Shown piece by piece: positions 51,818 through 60,799 of a DNA stretch of 64,000 nucleotides (position 1 is the stretch's first letter; each line of letters starts with the position of its first letter). The notes under the pieces are model-generated. The model had not been told where the DNA came from. It saw only the letters and a list, made by a program, of their open reading frames with translations, and did no database searches. The DNA is from Methylophilus sp. QUAN (GTDB taxonomy: Bacteria; Pseudomonadota; Gammaproteobacteria; Burkholderiales; Methylophilaceae): NCBI RefSeq assembly GCF_015354445.1, contig NZ_JADKYT010000003.1:124001-188000 (forward strand), in the 5' to 3' direction. A program made the translations under genes and the position numbers.

Positions 51818-53267
51818 CAATCACCCCTCCACCCAGCGCCAGCATCAATGCCGCATAGGCTTCCAGCCGCACCGCCTCCTGTTCCACCAGAACGCTTTTT
51901 TGTTGCAATACCAATGCGTTGGTTTGCAGGCTTTCCACCAGGTTGCTTAACCCGGCGCGATGATTCTTCACCGCTAACCTGTGCGCCTGTTCGGTTTTTG
52001 CCAGTGCCTGCTGCGTATTGTCAGTTTCGGTCGCCACCGTATTCAAGATGGAAAGCTGATTTGAAATGCTTTCCAGTGCCTTGAGTATGGTGGCGTTGTA
52101 ATCCTCTACCGCCATGTCATACAGCGCCGTTTCTGCCGACAGGTTAGCCCGGCGCTTACCGCCATCAAAAATAGGCAAGGACATGGCCGGGCCTAAATTG
52201 CCGACTAAACCGGCACTGGAAAACAGGCCGGAAAATGCCAGCGCCTGAAAACCGATGTAGCCCAACAAATTGATATTTGGGTAAAACGCTGCCTTGGCAC
52301 TTTGAATATGTTTTTGCGACGCTTCAACCCGCCATCTGGCAGCGACAATATCCGGGCGGCGGCCAACCAGGTTGGCAGGCAAATGATCAGGCAAACCGAT
52401 ACTGGCGGACAAACGCAATGTTGGGCGCTGTAGACTGTCACCCGCACCCGGCCCTTCACCACTGAGTGCTGCAATCTGATTTTTTAATAATGTCAGGTGC
52501 AACTCAATTTGCACCAACTTGTTTTGTGCCGCAGGCAATTGCGCCTCCAGGCGGCTCAGGTTTAATTGCGTATTCAGCCCGGCAGCCAGCGCTTTTTTAG
52601 CAATGGCAATCTCATGGCGCACATCGTCCAGTTCCTCTTCTGCCAGGTCGCGCCATTGATATTCTGCCGCCAGCCGGATGTAGCTTTTCACCATGGCCGC
52701 CGTCAACTCAATCTTCACCTGCTGCATTTCAGCTTCACTGACATGGGTCTCATCCAGCGCCGCCAGCCAGGCTGACTTCTGTTGCTTCCATAAATCCAGG
52801 TTGTAAGACATGTCTACCGTCGCCTGGTTGTTCCAGTTAAAGCGGCCCGCCCACGGCTTGGGGATAAAACTCAACTCGGTAAAACGTTCACGTGACGAGC
52901 TCACTTTGCCGCCAACATTCGGCAAGGTCGTCGCATGTGCCTGCTCAGCCATGGCGATGGTCAAGGCGATGCGCGCTGTGGCTTTTTTCAGGTCAGGATG
53001 ATCATGCAGGCTTTTCTCCACCAGGCGATCCAACTGTGTATCCTGATACGCCTGCCACCAGTGCTCAGTCGGCCAGGCAATGGCGGAGGCATCCTCTATC
53101 GCCTTGCCCAGTGCCAGTTTATCTTGCACCAGCGGCTGCGACGCGGGGATGATACCTTTGGAACTGATGCAGCCATTTAATAGCAGAGCCAATAACCAGA
53201 CACCCCAGCGAGACACTCTCAGGGGTTGGCGCGGCAATATGGCAATGATAGTCAATGGCATAAACAT
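51795..53267 (-). CDS. NodT/OprM-family outer membrane efflux lipoprotein
   Basis: 490 aa TolC-like channel. Lipobox LLALLLNGC gives a lipidated Cys near residue 32. Two repeated halves with coiled-coil helices: HPDLKKATARIALTIAMAEQAHA and VGRRPDIVAARWRVEASQKHIQSAKAAFYPNINLLG, the latter a hallmark of the family. First gene of the four-gene efflux operon. A MarR operator-like repeat lies 16-37 bases in front of the ATG. Confidence 0.93.
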   Translation of the reverse strand: MFMPLTIIAILPRQPLRVSRWGVWLLALLLNGCISSKGIIPASQPLVQDKLALGKAIEDASAIAWPTEHWWQAYQDTQLDRLVEKSLHDHPDLKKATARIALTIAMAEQAHATTLPNVGGKVSSSRERFTELSFIPKPWAGRFNWNNQATVDMSYNLDLWKQQKSAWLAALDETHVSEAEMQQVKIELTAAMVKSYIRLAAEYQWRDLAEEELDDVRHEIAIAKKALAAGLNTQLNLSRLEAQLPAAQNKLVQIELHLTLLKNQIAALSGEGPGAGDSLQRPTLRLSASIGLPDHLPANLVGRRPDIVAARWRVEASQKHIQSAKAAFYPNINLLGYIGFQALAFSGLFSSAGLVGNLGPAMSLPIFDGGKRRANLSAETALYDMAVEDYNATILKALESISNQLSILNTVATETDNTQQALAKTEQAHRLAVKNHRAGLSNLVESLQTNALVLQQKSVLVEQEAVRLEAYAALMLALGGGVIDAEHATD

Positions 53268-53282
53268 AAAGTATGGTTATTG

Positions 53283-53304
53283 ATAGTATGGAATCAAACT
53301 AAAT
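53283..53304. promoter_or_regulatory. MarR operator candidate, copy 1 (efflux operon)
   Basis: 22-base ATAGTATGGAATCAAACTAAAT, identical to a copy at 53847-53868. The core TAGT-N10-ACTA is an imperfect palindrome. Placed just upstream of the efflux operon, where binding would block transcription. Confidence 0.75.
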
Positions 53305-53329
53305 AACTAAAAAATTTTACTGGATCAAC

Positions 53330-53833
53330 TTACTTGATTAAATCGACCCGACTGGCCAACGTGGCGAGATCGGCAATCAAGGTATTTCTTTCCGGCTTGC
53401 CCAACACATTCATAAACTGCGTGACGCATTGCACATATACTGGCATCACTTCGTCCAGTTTCTGCTGTCCGGCCACCGATAAGCGGATAAGGAATTTGCG
53501 TCTGTCATTGGTATCCATAAAACGTGACACCAGCCCTTCGCGCTCCAGGCCGTCAATAAAGCCAGTCATTGTCGCCTTGGTCACACCGGCCTTGTCAGCC
53601 AGCTCTGAAGGGGAAGAGGTCAAGTCGTCCTGGCGCATAAGCAATACCAGCACCCACCAGCGACCTTGTAACAACCCATGTTGGGCTAGCAACGCATCGA
53701 GCGCAGACGAAATATCCGACGCTGCACGCAAGATACTGACAAAGTCAGAAATGGCCGAGATGTCTGTGCCGGGATAACGCGTCACAAACTTTTCCAGGCT
53801 TTTGGAGGTAGGTAATTCTTTAAGCAGCAACAT
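53330..53833 (-). CDS. MarR-family repressor
   Basis: 167 aa winged-helix regulator. The DNA-binding part is DDLTSSPSELADKAGVTKATMTGFIDGLEREGLV with the wing RFMDTNDRRKFLIRLSVAG. Likely represses its own gene and the downstream efflux operon; a phenolic or aromatic acid ligand is usual for this class. The ATG at 53833 leaves room for a short leader; an in-frame TTG at 53845 abuts the operator and is less likely. Confidence 0.9.
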   Translation of the reverse strand: MLLLKELPTSKSLEKFVTRYPGTDISAISDFVSILRAASDISSALDALLAQHGLLQGRWWVLVLLMRQDDLTSSPSELADKAGVTKATMTGFIDGLEREGLVSRFMDTNDRRKFLIRLSVAGQQKLDEVMPVYVQCVTQFMNVLGKPERNTLIADLATLASRVDLIK

Positions 53834-53846
53834 AATACGGATCAAT

Positions 53847-53868
53847 ATAGTATGGAATCAAACTAAAT
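53847..53868. promoter_or_regulatory. MarR operator candidate, copy 2 (marR gene)
   Basis: Identical 22-base copy of the site at 53283-53304, 14 bases before the marR ATG, consistent with autorepression. Confidence 0.75.
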
Positions 53869-53978
53869 GCAAGTAAAAAATATACTTTGCCAAGAAAATG
53901 ATCAGGTCATTGATATGATTTTTCTGGTTTAATGAAGCGTATCTTCAGCTTCTTCAACGCCTGGCATCCTATTCATCT

Positions 53979-55775
53979 GTGAACCTGACAAATTCCCCCA
54001 TCCCGCAGAAAGCCGTCCGTTTTCTGTTTTTGTATATCACGCGCCGCCCCTGGTTGTTTGGCTCAGTGTTCCTGATCATCATCGGCGCCGCCAGTGCAGC
54101 AGTTGGTGTGCAATATGCCATGAAGCTGCTGGTGGATGCCATGGACAGTTCGGTACGAGCCACCGCCCATGTCTGGGCACCTTTATTCCTTTTCCTGGGA
54201 TTGATCACCGTCGAGAACCTGTTGTGGCGTTTGGGTGGCTGGCAAGGTTCCCGCGCCATCGTCGCCAGCGGAGTCGATATCCGGCTAGACCTGTTCGAGC
54301 ATCTGACAGGCCATTCGATGCGCTACTTCAACCAGCACTTTTCAGGTGCACTGGGCAACCGCATCACGTCTACCGCTGCGGCTACCGGTGAGATATTTGC
54401 CACCATGTTCTGGCGTATCTTACCGCCGATCACCGATTTTCTCGGTGCCATTCTTGTACTGACGACCATACGCTGGCAAATGAGTTTGGGCTTGCTGTTT
54501 TCAGTGTTGTTTGTCGCTGGCCTGCTCATCCTCTTCGGCATCCGCGGCCGCAGGATACATGACAATTACGCCAGGCGATCCTCCGACGCCAGCGGCAAAA
54601 TGATCGACGTAGTGGGTAATGTGTGGACAGTGAAAGCGTTTTCCGCCCGCTATCGCGAAAAACACAGGCTATCGCGCGAATTGAACAGGGAAGCCAAAGC
54701 GCACAGGCGCAGCTGGATGTATGTAGAACTGGCGCGTGTGATCCATGACATGTGCCTGGTCGTGACCGGTGCCGGCATGCTGGTCTGGGCCATATTACTC
54801 TGGCGCGCCGGCAGCATCAGTACCGGCGACGTGGTCATCGTCAGTACCCTCACCTTCAGGATATTGCATGGCTCACGGGACCTTGCTCTTGCCTTGGTCG
54901 GCACTGCCCAACAATTCGGCATCATCAATGAAACACTCAAAGTGATTGCGCAGCCACACTCGGTCAAAGACCCGGATGCATCCTCGCAACTGACAGTTGA
55001 GCGCGGCAATATCCTGTTTGACAATGTGTCTTATAGCTATCCGGATGGCCACAAGGTATTTGATCAGCTGTCATTTGAGATCAAAGCTGGTGAGAGAGTC
55101 GGCCTGGTGGGGGCTTCCGGTGCCGGGAAGTCGACCTTGATCAGCCTGATTCAGCGCCTGGATGATATTCAGGGCGGTCAGATCTTGATTGACGGCCAGC
55201 GTATCGACCAGGTCTCACAAGACAGTTTACGGGCAAACATCTCCGTCGTCCCGCAAGACATTGCCCTGTTCCACCGCTCGGTGTTCGAAAATATCCGCTA
55301 CGGCCGCCCAGAAGCCTCTAACGAAGAAGTGTATAGCGCGGCACGCGATGCCTATTGTGACGCCTTCATTCGCGGCTTGCCCAAAGGCTATCGCACGATT
55401 GTGGGTGAAAAAGGCATCCGCCTGTCTGGTGGACAAAGGCAACGTCTGGGCATCGCCAGGGCTTTTGTCAAAGACGCGCCCATCTTGATATTGGATGAAG
55501 CCACGTCTGCGCTGGACTCCAAGTCTGAAAAAGAAATCCAGTCAGCGTTAGCCTCGCTGATGCAAGGGCGGACCGTGTTGGCCATCGCGCACCGGCTTTC
55601 TACACTGGCCTCATTCGATAGAATCATCGTGCTGAAAAATGGGGTGATTATTGAAGATGGCCCGCCAGACGTGTTGCGCGCGAATGGCGGCCCATTTGCT
55701 GAGGCATGGCAACTACAGGCTAACAGTCTTGACCCGCAGGCAACCGATAAATTGGCAACCACAGATCCTAGCTGA
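53979..55775 (+). CDS. MsbA-type ABC transporter (membrane-ATPase half transporter)
   Basis: 598 aa. Six membrane segments (to about 320) and ATPase domain: Walker A GASGAGKST, signature LSGGQRQR, Walker B ILILDEATSALD, all canonical, so it can act as a homodimer. The membrane domain has the YFNQHFSGALGNRITSTA exporter motif. Starts at GTG 53979 with no strong ribosome site. Substrate unknown; not closely related to the asymmetric pairs in the sulfur island. Ends at a bidirectional terminator. Confidence 0.88.
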   Translation: MNLTNSPIPQKAVRFLFLYITRRPWLFGSVFLIIIGAASAAVGVQYAMKLLVDAMDSSVRATAHVWAPLFLFLGLITVENLLWRLGGWQGSRAIVASGVDIRLDLFEHLTGHSMRYFNQHFSGALGNRITSTAAATGEIFATMFWRILPPITDFLGAILVLTTIRWQMSLGLLFSVLFVAGLLILFGIRGRRIHDNYARRSSDASGKMIDVVGNVWTVKAFSARYREKHRLSRELNREAKAHRRSWMYVELARVIHDMCLVVTGAGMLVWAILLWRAGSISTGDVVIVSTLTFRILHGSRDLALALVGTAQQFGIINETLKVIAQPHSVKDPDASSQLTVERGNILFDNVSYSYPDGHKVFDQLSFEIKAGERVGLVGASGAGKSTLISLIQRLDDIQGGQILIDGQRIDQVSQDSLRANISVVPQDIALFHRSVFENIRYGRPEASNEEVYSAARDAYCDAFIRGLPKGYRTIVGEKGIRLSGGQRQRLGIARAFVKDAPILILDEATSALDSKSEKEIQSALASLMQGRTVLAIAHRLSTLASFDRIIVLKNGVIIEDGPPDVLRANGGPFAEAWQLQANSLDPQATDKLATTDPS

Positions 55776-55797
55776 AAATAAGCTGTGGCCTCCATAA

Positions 55798-55827
55798 AAA
55801 AGCCCTGCTCAACCGAACAGGGCTTTT
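55798..55827. terminator. Bidirectional terminator between the ABC transporter and alcohol dehydrogenase
   Basis: AAAAGCCCTG (55798-55807) and CAGGGCTTTT (55818-55827), with A and T runs in place for both directions. Confidence 0.9.
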
Positions 55828-55840
55828 GCTAAGCGTTTGC

Positions 55841-56884
55841 TTAAGCTTTCATTGAGTTGATATCAATCACAAAGCGGTATTTCACATCACTCTTGAGCAT
55901 GCGCTCGTAAGCATCATTAATGTAGTTAGCATCGATCATTTCTACATCGCTGACGATATTATGCTTGCCACAGAAATCGAGCATTTCCTGGGTTTCGGCG
56001 ATGCCACCGATCAGTGAACCGGCGACATGGCGGCGCTTGGTAATCAGGTTGGCGCCATGCACTTCGACCGGATCCAGCGGGCCGACCAGCACGATGGTTT
56101 TATCGCGCTTGAGCAGGCCGATGTAAGGATTGAGGTCATGTGCGACTGGCACGGTATCAATAATCAGGTCAAAACTGGCAGCATGCTTGGCCATGTCATC
56201 GGCGTCTTTTGAAATCAGCACCTCATGCGCACCCAAGCGGGTCGCGTCCGCGGCTTTACTGGCAGAGGTGGTAATCATCACCACATGCGCACCCATGGCG
56301 GCAGCCAGTTTAACACCCATATGGCCCAAGCCACCGAGACCGATAATACCGACTTTTTGGCCGGGTTGTACATTCCAGTGCTTGAGCGGCGAGTACAAGG
56401 TAATGCCCGCACACAATAATGGCGCCACGGCTTTGGTATCCAGGTTTTCCGGCACGCTGACAACAAAGTTTTCATCGACGGTAATACGCTCGGCATAGCC
56501 ACCAAAGGTCAGGCCACCATGCTTGGTGTCTTTGGCATTGTAGGTAAATACCGAGCTATCACAATATTGCTCTTCACCGGCATGACATTCTTCGCAGTGG
56601 CGGCAGGAGTCGACCATACAGCCGACCCCAACCAGTTGCCCCAGCTTGAATTTGGTGACATGACTGCCGATACTTTTCACACGGCCGACAATTTCGTGGC
56701 CAGGCACCATGGGATACAGGGAACCACCACCCCATTCGTTACGCGCCTGGTGAATATCCGAGTGGCAAATACCACAGTACTCGATATCAATCAGGACGTC
56801 GTGTGGCCCCGCTTCGCGGCGATCAATACTCATGGGTGCGACCGGTGAGGTCGCATTTTGTACACCATAGGCGGCAGTTTTCAT
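55841..56884 (-). CDS. Zinc-dependent NAD(P) alcohol dehydrogenase (YahK/cinnamyl-alcohol type)
   Basis: 347 aa medium-chain dehydrogenase. Catalytic zinc site CGICHSDIHQ and GHEIVGRV; structural zinc cysteines in SCRHCEECHAGEEQYC; nucleotide-binding GLGGLGHMGVKLAAAMG. It belongs to the YahK/AdhC broad-range aldehyde reductase group. It is 183 bases downstream of an AraC regulator on the same strand, which likely controls it in the manner of YqhC for aldehyde reductases. Confidence 0.92.
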   Translation of the reverse strand: MKTAAYGVQNATSPVAPMSIDRREAGPHDVLIDIEYCGICHSDIHQARNEWGGGSLYPMVPGHEIVGRVKSIGSHVTKFKLGQLVGVGCMVDSCRHCEECHAGEEQYCDSSVFTYNAKDTKHGGLTFGGYAERITVDENFVVSVPENLDTKAVAPLLCAGITLYSPLKHWNVQPGQKVGIIGLGGLGHMGVKLAAAMGAHVVMITTSASKAADATRLGAHEVLISKDADDMAKHAASFDLIIDTVPVAHDLNPYIGLLKRDKTIVLVGPLDPVEVHGANLITKRRHVAGSLIGGIAETQEMLDFCGKHNIVSDVEMIDANYINDAYERMLKSDVKYRFVIDINSMKA

Positions 56885-57067
56885 AGCATCTCCATCATCT
56901 ATTGTTACGTGTTAAGCAATGGCAAAACAACGCCACCGTATTGCCAAACAGTCTAAACATGATCACCCAAAAGTGCTTGCCTGCTTTTATCAAATGCTTG
57001 CCTAATCCTCTGCGATGTCGGCATATTTAACGCAAGAAAAAGTGATTTCATTGTCACAATGACCGTT

Positions 57068-58066
57068 TTACTGTTGAACAGTCACATACTGGTCAACCAC
57101 CTGATTGGCGACAAATTCGCCAGGTGACGTGATCAACGCACTGCGCACGGCACTCACCTCCTCCATCGGGCTTTTACCAAACATGCGCTTGAACTCACGG
57201 CTGAACTGCGAGGCACTCTCGTAGCCGACTTTGGTTGCAGCCAAGGTTGCATTAATACCGTCTTGCACCATCAGCAAGCGGGCCTTATGCAAGCGTGTCT
57301 TTTTCAAATATTGAATCGGCGAGGTAGCCGTCACATCCCTGAATGCAGCATGAAAAGACGGCACGCTCATGGCAGACACTGCCGCCAGCGTATCGACATT
57401 GAGTTCATTGGCATATTCGGCGTGAATCAAGCGTAGCGCTTTGCTGATTTTGCCCATATTGTTGTGCGTGCTATGTGCAGCCAGGATCGCCGACGCCTGC
57501 GAAGACTGCAGGATGCGGTAATGAATCTCGCGGATAATCGACTGCCCAAGCACAGAAGCCTCAACTTTGGATTGCAAACACTCCAGCAATCGCACCACGG
57601 CATTCGACAGTTGCTTATCCAATGGCGTGGAGCTGATGCCGCTTTTACCGTTGATATTCATGGGCGCATCATGTGCCACACTTAATAACAGTTCAGAAAC
57701 CATGGACAGGTTGATGCGGATGGAAATCGCCAGCAAGGGCTCTTCTGCCGAGGCGATAGTTTCACTTTCAAATGGCAATGGCACCGACAGGATCAAGAAC
57801 TGCTGCGGGTTATATTGATAAACCTCGCCACCCAGGTAGCCCACTTTGCGGCCCTGGCATACAAAGACAATGCTGGGCTCATAAAACACCGGGCTACGTG
57901 GAATGGCCCGGTTCCAGCGCATGAGTTTGACGCCATCCAGCGCGGTGAGGGTAAACCCCTCCGTCGGCGTCAGTGCTGAAAGCAGCGCAATCGTGCGGTC
58001 TTTGTCGTGCGCATGCCAGCATTCGTTATTATTCATAATATGAGTGCGAATAAAATAATTAGGCAT
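57068..58066 (-). CDS. AraC-family regulator (YqhC-like)
   Basis: 332 aa. N-terminal AraC_N sensor (residues about 30-190: PSIVFVCQGRKVGYLGGEVYQYNPQQFLILSVPLPFE) and C-terminal helix-turn-helix (LNVDTLAAVSAMSVPSFHAAFRDVTATSPIQYLKKTRL, then VGYESASQFSREFKRMFGKSP). The closest functional parallel is YqhC, an aldehyde-responsive activator of an alcohol dehydrogenase. TAGGAGT precedes the ATG. Divergent from the PQQ-type dehydrogenase gene. Confidence 0.92.
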   Translation of the reverse strand: MPNYFIRTHIMNNNECWHAHDKDRTIALLSALTPTEGFTLTALDGVKLMRWNRAIPRSPVFYEPSIVFVCQGRKVGYLGGEVYQYNPQQFLILSVPLPFESETIASAEEPLLAISIRINLSMVSELLLSVAHDAPMNINGKSGISSTPLDKQLSNAVVRLLECLQSKVEASVLGQSIIREIHYRILQSSQASAILAAHSTHNNMGKISKALRLIHAEYANELNVDTLAAVSAMSVPSFHAAFRDVTATSPIQYLKKTRLHKARLLMVQDGINATLAATKVGYESASQFSREFKRMFGKSPMEEVSAVRSALITSPGEFVANQVVDQYVTVQQ

Positions 58067-58218
58067 TTATATTACTCCTAATTAGCAATAACCATCACTA
58101 CCGTCATAGAATTAGGCAATCATTTCATATTTTTTAACTTTTCACGACGGACGCAACTGCTTACACTGGGCTTATTGCAATTGGATTGATTGCAATACTT
58201 TTGGAGAAAGGGATACCA

Positions 58219-60177
58219 ATGAAAAAGAATCCACTGATCACAGGCCTGGTCAGCGCCATGTTCGCCACACTGGCCACCTCTGCCTGGGCAGATATTAACG
58301 ATGTACGCGCAAACCTGAGCAAGCTGCATGTGCCAGAAGGCTTTCATGTTGAAGTGTATGCAGAAGTACCCGGTGCCCGCCAAATGGCGTTAGGTACCAA
58401 CGGCAATGTGTACGTCGGCACGCGCGGCAGCAAAGTATACGCCGTGGTTGATAAAAACAAAGACCATAAAGCCGACCAGGTCGTCACCATTCTGGATGAC
58501 CTGAACGTAGGCAATGGCGTGGCCATGGTGGATGGCCATTTATATGTCGCTGAGCAACATCGCATCACGCGGTATGCCGCCCCCGATTTCGATTTAACTC
58601 TGCCGTTCAAGGCCATGCGTGAAATCATTTACGACAAGCTGCCAGACAAGGCACACCACGGCTGGCGCTACCTGGCAGCAGGCCCGGACAACAAGTTATA
58701 TGTCACCTTGGGAGCACCATGCAATATTTGTGACCCGGTCGGCATTGAAGCCTCGATTATTCGCATGAATGCCGATGGCAGCCAGGTAGAAACCTTTGCC
58801 AAAGGTGTGCGTAACTCGGTAGGCATGGACTTTCAGCCAGGCACTAACACCCTGTTTTTCACTGACAATGGTGTCGACCTGTTAGGCGCCGATGTGCCAC
58901 ATGACGAACTGAATGCAGCGCCTAAAGCCGGTTTGCATTTTGGCTTTCCTTACTACGCCGGTGGCGATGCGCGTGACCCGAACTGGAAAAACAAAACACC
59001 ACCAGCTGACGTGACCAAACCAGTCGCCGAATTCCAGGCACACAGCGCCAACCTGGGCTTTAAGTTTTATACTGGCAAACAGTTTCCGGCCGAATATCAG
59101 GGCAATGCCGTGATTGCGCAACATGGTTCCTGGAACCGTAAAGTACCGGTCGGCTACCAGTTGGTACGCGTGACGTTTGACGCGCAGCACCAGGTCAAGG
59201 AAACCAAGCCATTTATCGACGGCTGGCTGAGCGCTGAAGGTGAAGTCTGGGGCCGCCCGAATGATGTGCTGCAATTACCGGATGGCTCTTTACTAGTATC
59301 GGATGACTACAATGGTGTGATTTATCGTGTCAGCTATGATGGCAAAACACACAGCGTAGCAACAACTGGCGCAGCAGCATCCACTGCCAGCGAAGCCAAT
59401 ACCTTGAGTGGTTTCGTCATGCCGGAATCTGTCTTTGCCACTCCGCAAGGCGTGACTTACATTTCTGAAATTGGCGAATTTGGCAAACTGGGCGATGGCA
59501 AAATCACACGCATTGCCGCTGACGGTACACGTACCACCTTGGCCGATGGCCTGAATGACCCCAAGGGCCTTGATCTGTTTGATGGCCAGTTGTATGTCGC
59601 CGATATGGACCGCGTGGTACGCATTGATGCCAATAGTGGTGCACAAACCGTGATTGCTGGCGCCAGCGCTTTCCCGCAAAAACCAGTGTTTTTAAATGAC
59701 ATTGAAATCGACGGCCTGGGCAATGTGTATGTCTCTGACAGTGGCGATGATCATGGCAATGGCGCAGGCATTTTCAAGATTGCGCCAGATGGCAAACTGA
59801 CGCAGGTGCTTAAAGCCAAAGCAGGCATCAAGCGCCCGAATGGTTTACTGATGGATGGCCCGGATCGTTTACTGGTGGCTGATTTTGGCACCGGCAAATT
59901 GTTCAGCGTGCAAATCGGCGGCAAGAAATCCAATGTTACATTGCTGAACCAGGGTTTTGGCGGCGCAGACGGCCTGGTGCGGGATGCCAATGGCTTGCTG
60001 TATGTCAGTGATTGGGCAGGTGGTAACGTCTGGCAACTGACTGAACCTAAAGCGACACCGCAACGCATTATCCAGGGCTACCAGTCTGCCGCAGATATCA
60101 GCCTGTCGGCAGATGGCAAATCACTGTTGATTCCTGACATGAAAGCGGGCACTTTACATATCGTGCCTATACATTAA
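58219..60177 (+). CDS. PQQ-type (sorbosone/glucose-like) sugar dehydrogenase with second beta-propeller
   Basis: 652 aa with a signal peptide (MKKNPLITGLVSAMFATLA, cut near SAWA). Residues about 30-370 match soluble PQQ-dependent glucose/sorbosone dehydrogenases: LHVPEGFHVEVYAEVPGARQM, RNSVGMDFQPGTNTLFFTDNG and DDYNGVIYRVSY. Residues 395-652 add NHL/SMP-30-like propeller repeats (VFATPQGVTYISEIGEFG, DGPDRLLVADFGTG). The full-length form is about twice the size of a lone GDH domain. ATG 58219 has GGAGAAAGGG upstream; a frame extension to 58186 lacks one. Periplasmic; substrate unknown. Confidence 0.8.
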   Translation: MKKNPLITGLVSAMFATLATSAWADINDVRANLSKLHVPEGFHVEVYAEVPGARQMALGTNGNVYVGTRGSKVYAVVDKNKDHKADQVVTILDDLNVGNGVAMVDGHLYVAEQHRITRYAAPDFDLTLPFKAMREIIYDKLPDKAHHGWRYLAAGPDNKLYVTLGAPCNICDPVGIEASIIRMNADGSQVETFAKGVRNSVGMDFQPGTNTLFFTDNGVDLLGADVPHDELNAAPKAGLHFGFPYYAGGDARDPNWKNKTPPADVTKPVAEFQAHSANLGFKFYTGKQFPAEYQGNAVIAQHGSWNRKVPVGYQLVRVTFDAQHQVKETKPFIDGWLSAEGEVWGRPNDVLQLPDGSLLVSDDYNGVIYRVSYDGKTHSVATTGAAASTASEANTLSGFVMPESVFATPQGVTYISEIGEFGKLGDGKITRIAADGTRTTLADGLNDPKGLDLFDGQLYVADMDRVVRIDANSGAQTVIAGASAFPQKPVFLNDIEIDGLGNVYVSDSGDDHGNGAGIFKIAPDGKLTQVLKAKAGIKRPNGLLMDGPDRLLVADFGTGKLFSVQIGGKKSNVTLLNQGFGGADGLVRDANGLLYVSDWAGGNVWQLTEPKATPQRIIQGYQSAADISLSADGKSLLIPDMKAGTLHIVPIH

Positions 60178-60202
60178 TAACGTCATATTCATCGCAACAA
60201 TC

Positions 60203-60227
60203 GCCCGGTACTTCACCGGGCTTTTTT
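60203..60227 (+). terminator. Terminator of the PQQ-type dehydrogenase
   Basis: GCCCGGT / ACCGGGC (60203-60209 / 60215-60221) followed by six T. Confidence 0.9.
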
Positions 60228-60327
60228 ATTTCCAAAACCATTTTGCTCTGTGTCACAATGACAGCACAGGTTCGCCTGCGGGCGGCCTCAAACTCGAATA
60301 ATGCTTACTTTTTGTTTGGAGACTTTC

Positions 60328-60615
60328 ATGAATAAACTGCTGATTACATTGTTGCTGTCCTGTATCTGTATCTCTGCCAATGCGGGCCCGCAGCAGGAAA
60401 AAATGAAAACCTGTAATGCCGATGCGAAAACCAAAGCGCTGGCAGGCGAGGAGCGCAAAGCCTTTATGAAAGAATGTTTATCTGCAGATGGCGCCAGCGC
60501 TGGCTTGACTGCACAGCAAAACAAAATGAAAACCTGTAATGCCGATGCAAAAACCAAAGCGCTCGCAGGTGATGAACGTAAAGCGTTTATGAAATCCTGC
60601 TTGTCAGCCAAATAA
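60328..60615 (+). CDS. PsiF-repeat secreted protein
   Basis: 95 aa: signal peptide MNKLLITLLLSCICISANA, then two PsiF repeats, each QxKMKTCNADAKTKALAG followed by ERKAFMK-x-CLSA. The two repeats are near identical in DNA too (around 60396-60486 and 60522-60606), so a recent internal duplication. PsiF is phosphate-starvation-inducible in E. coli; its function is unknown. TTTGGAG precedes the ATG. Confidence 0.9.
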   Translation: MNKLLITLLLSCICISANAGPQQEKMKTCNADAKTKALAGEERKAFMKECLSADGASAGLTAQQNKMKTCNADAKTKALAGDERKAFMKSCLSAK

Positions 60616-60636
60616 TTTCAGCAACACACCTCAGCC

Positions 60637-60669
60637 ATCGCCTGTTGTCCTGCAACAGGCGATTTTTTA
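60637..60669 (+). terminator. Terminator of the PsiF-repeat gene
   Basis: ATCGCCTGTTG (60637-60647) and CAACAGGCGAT (60653-60663) followed by TTTTT. It resembles the island's TGTTG..CAACA repeat by chance; it is a terminator stem. Confidence 0.88.
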
Positions 60670-60799
60670 TTATTTTTTTAAATCCACTCTAAAGTTTCTT
60701 TATATTCGTCCGTTAATTGAGATAGCCCTTGTTGTAGCCGCTAAAACTGGCGTACAAATACAAGGCCTCAATTGTGCTCCAATACTGGGACAGAATGGT

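Noticed and set aside
60288-60611. A 107-codon antisense frame with internal repeats opposite the PsiF gene
   Set aside because: It mirrors the duplicated PsiF repeats on the coding strand; PsiF itself has a signal peptide, ribosome site and family match.
60637-60669. TGTTG..CAACA repeat as another activator site
   Set aside because: It is the upper part of a longer perfect stem followed by a T run, placed directly after a gene, so a terminator.
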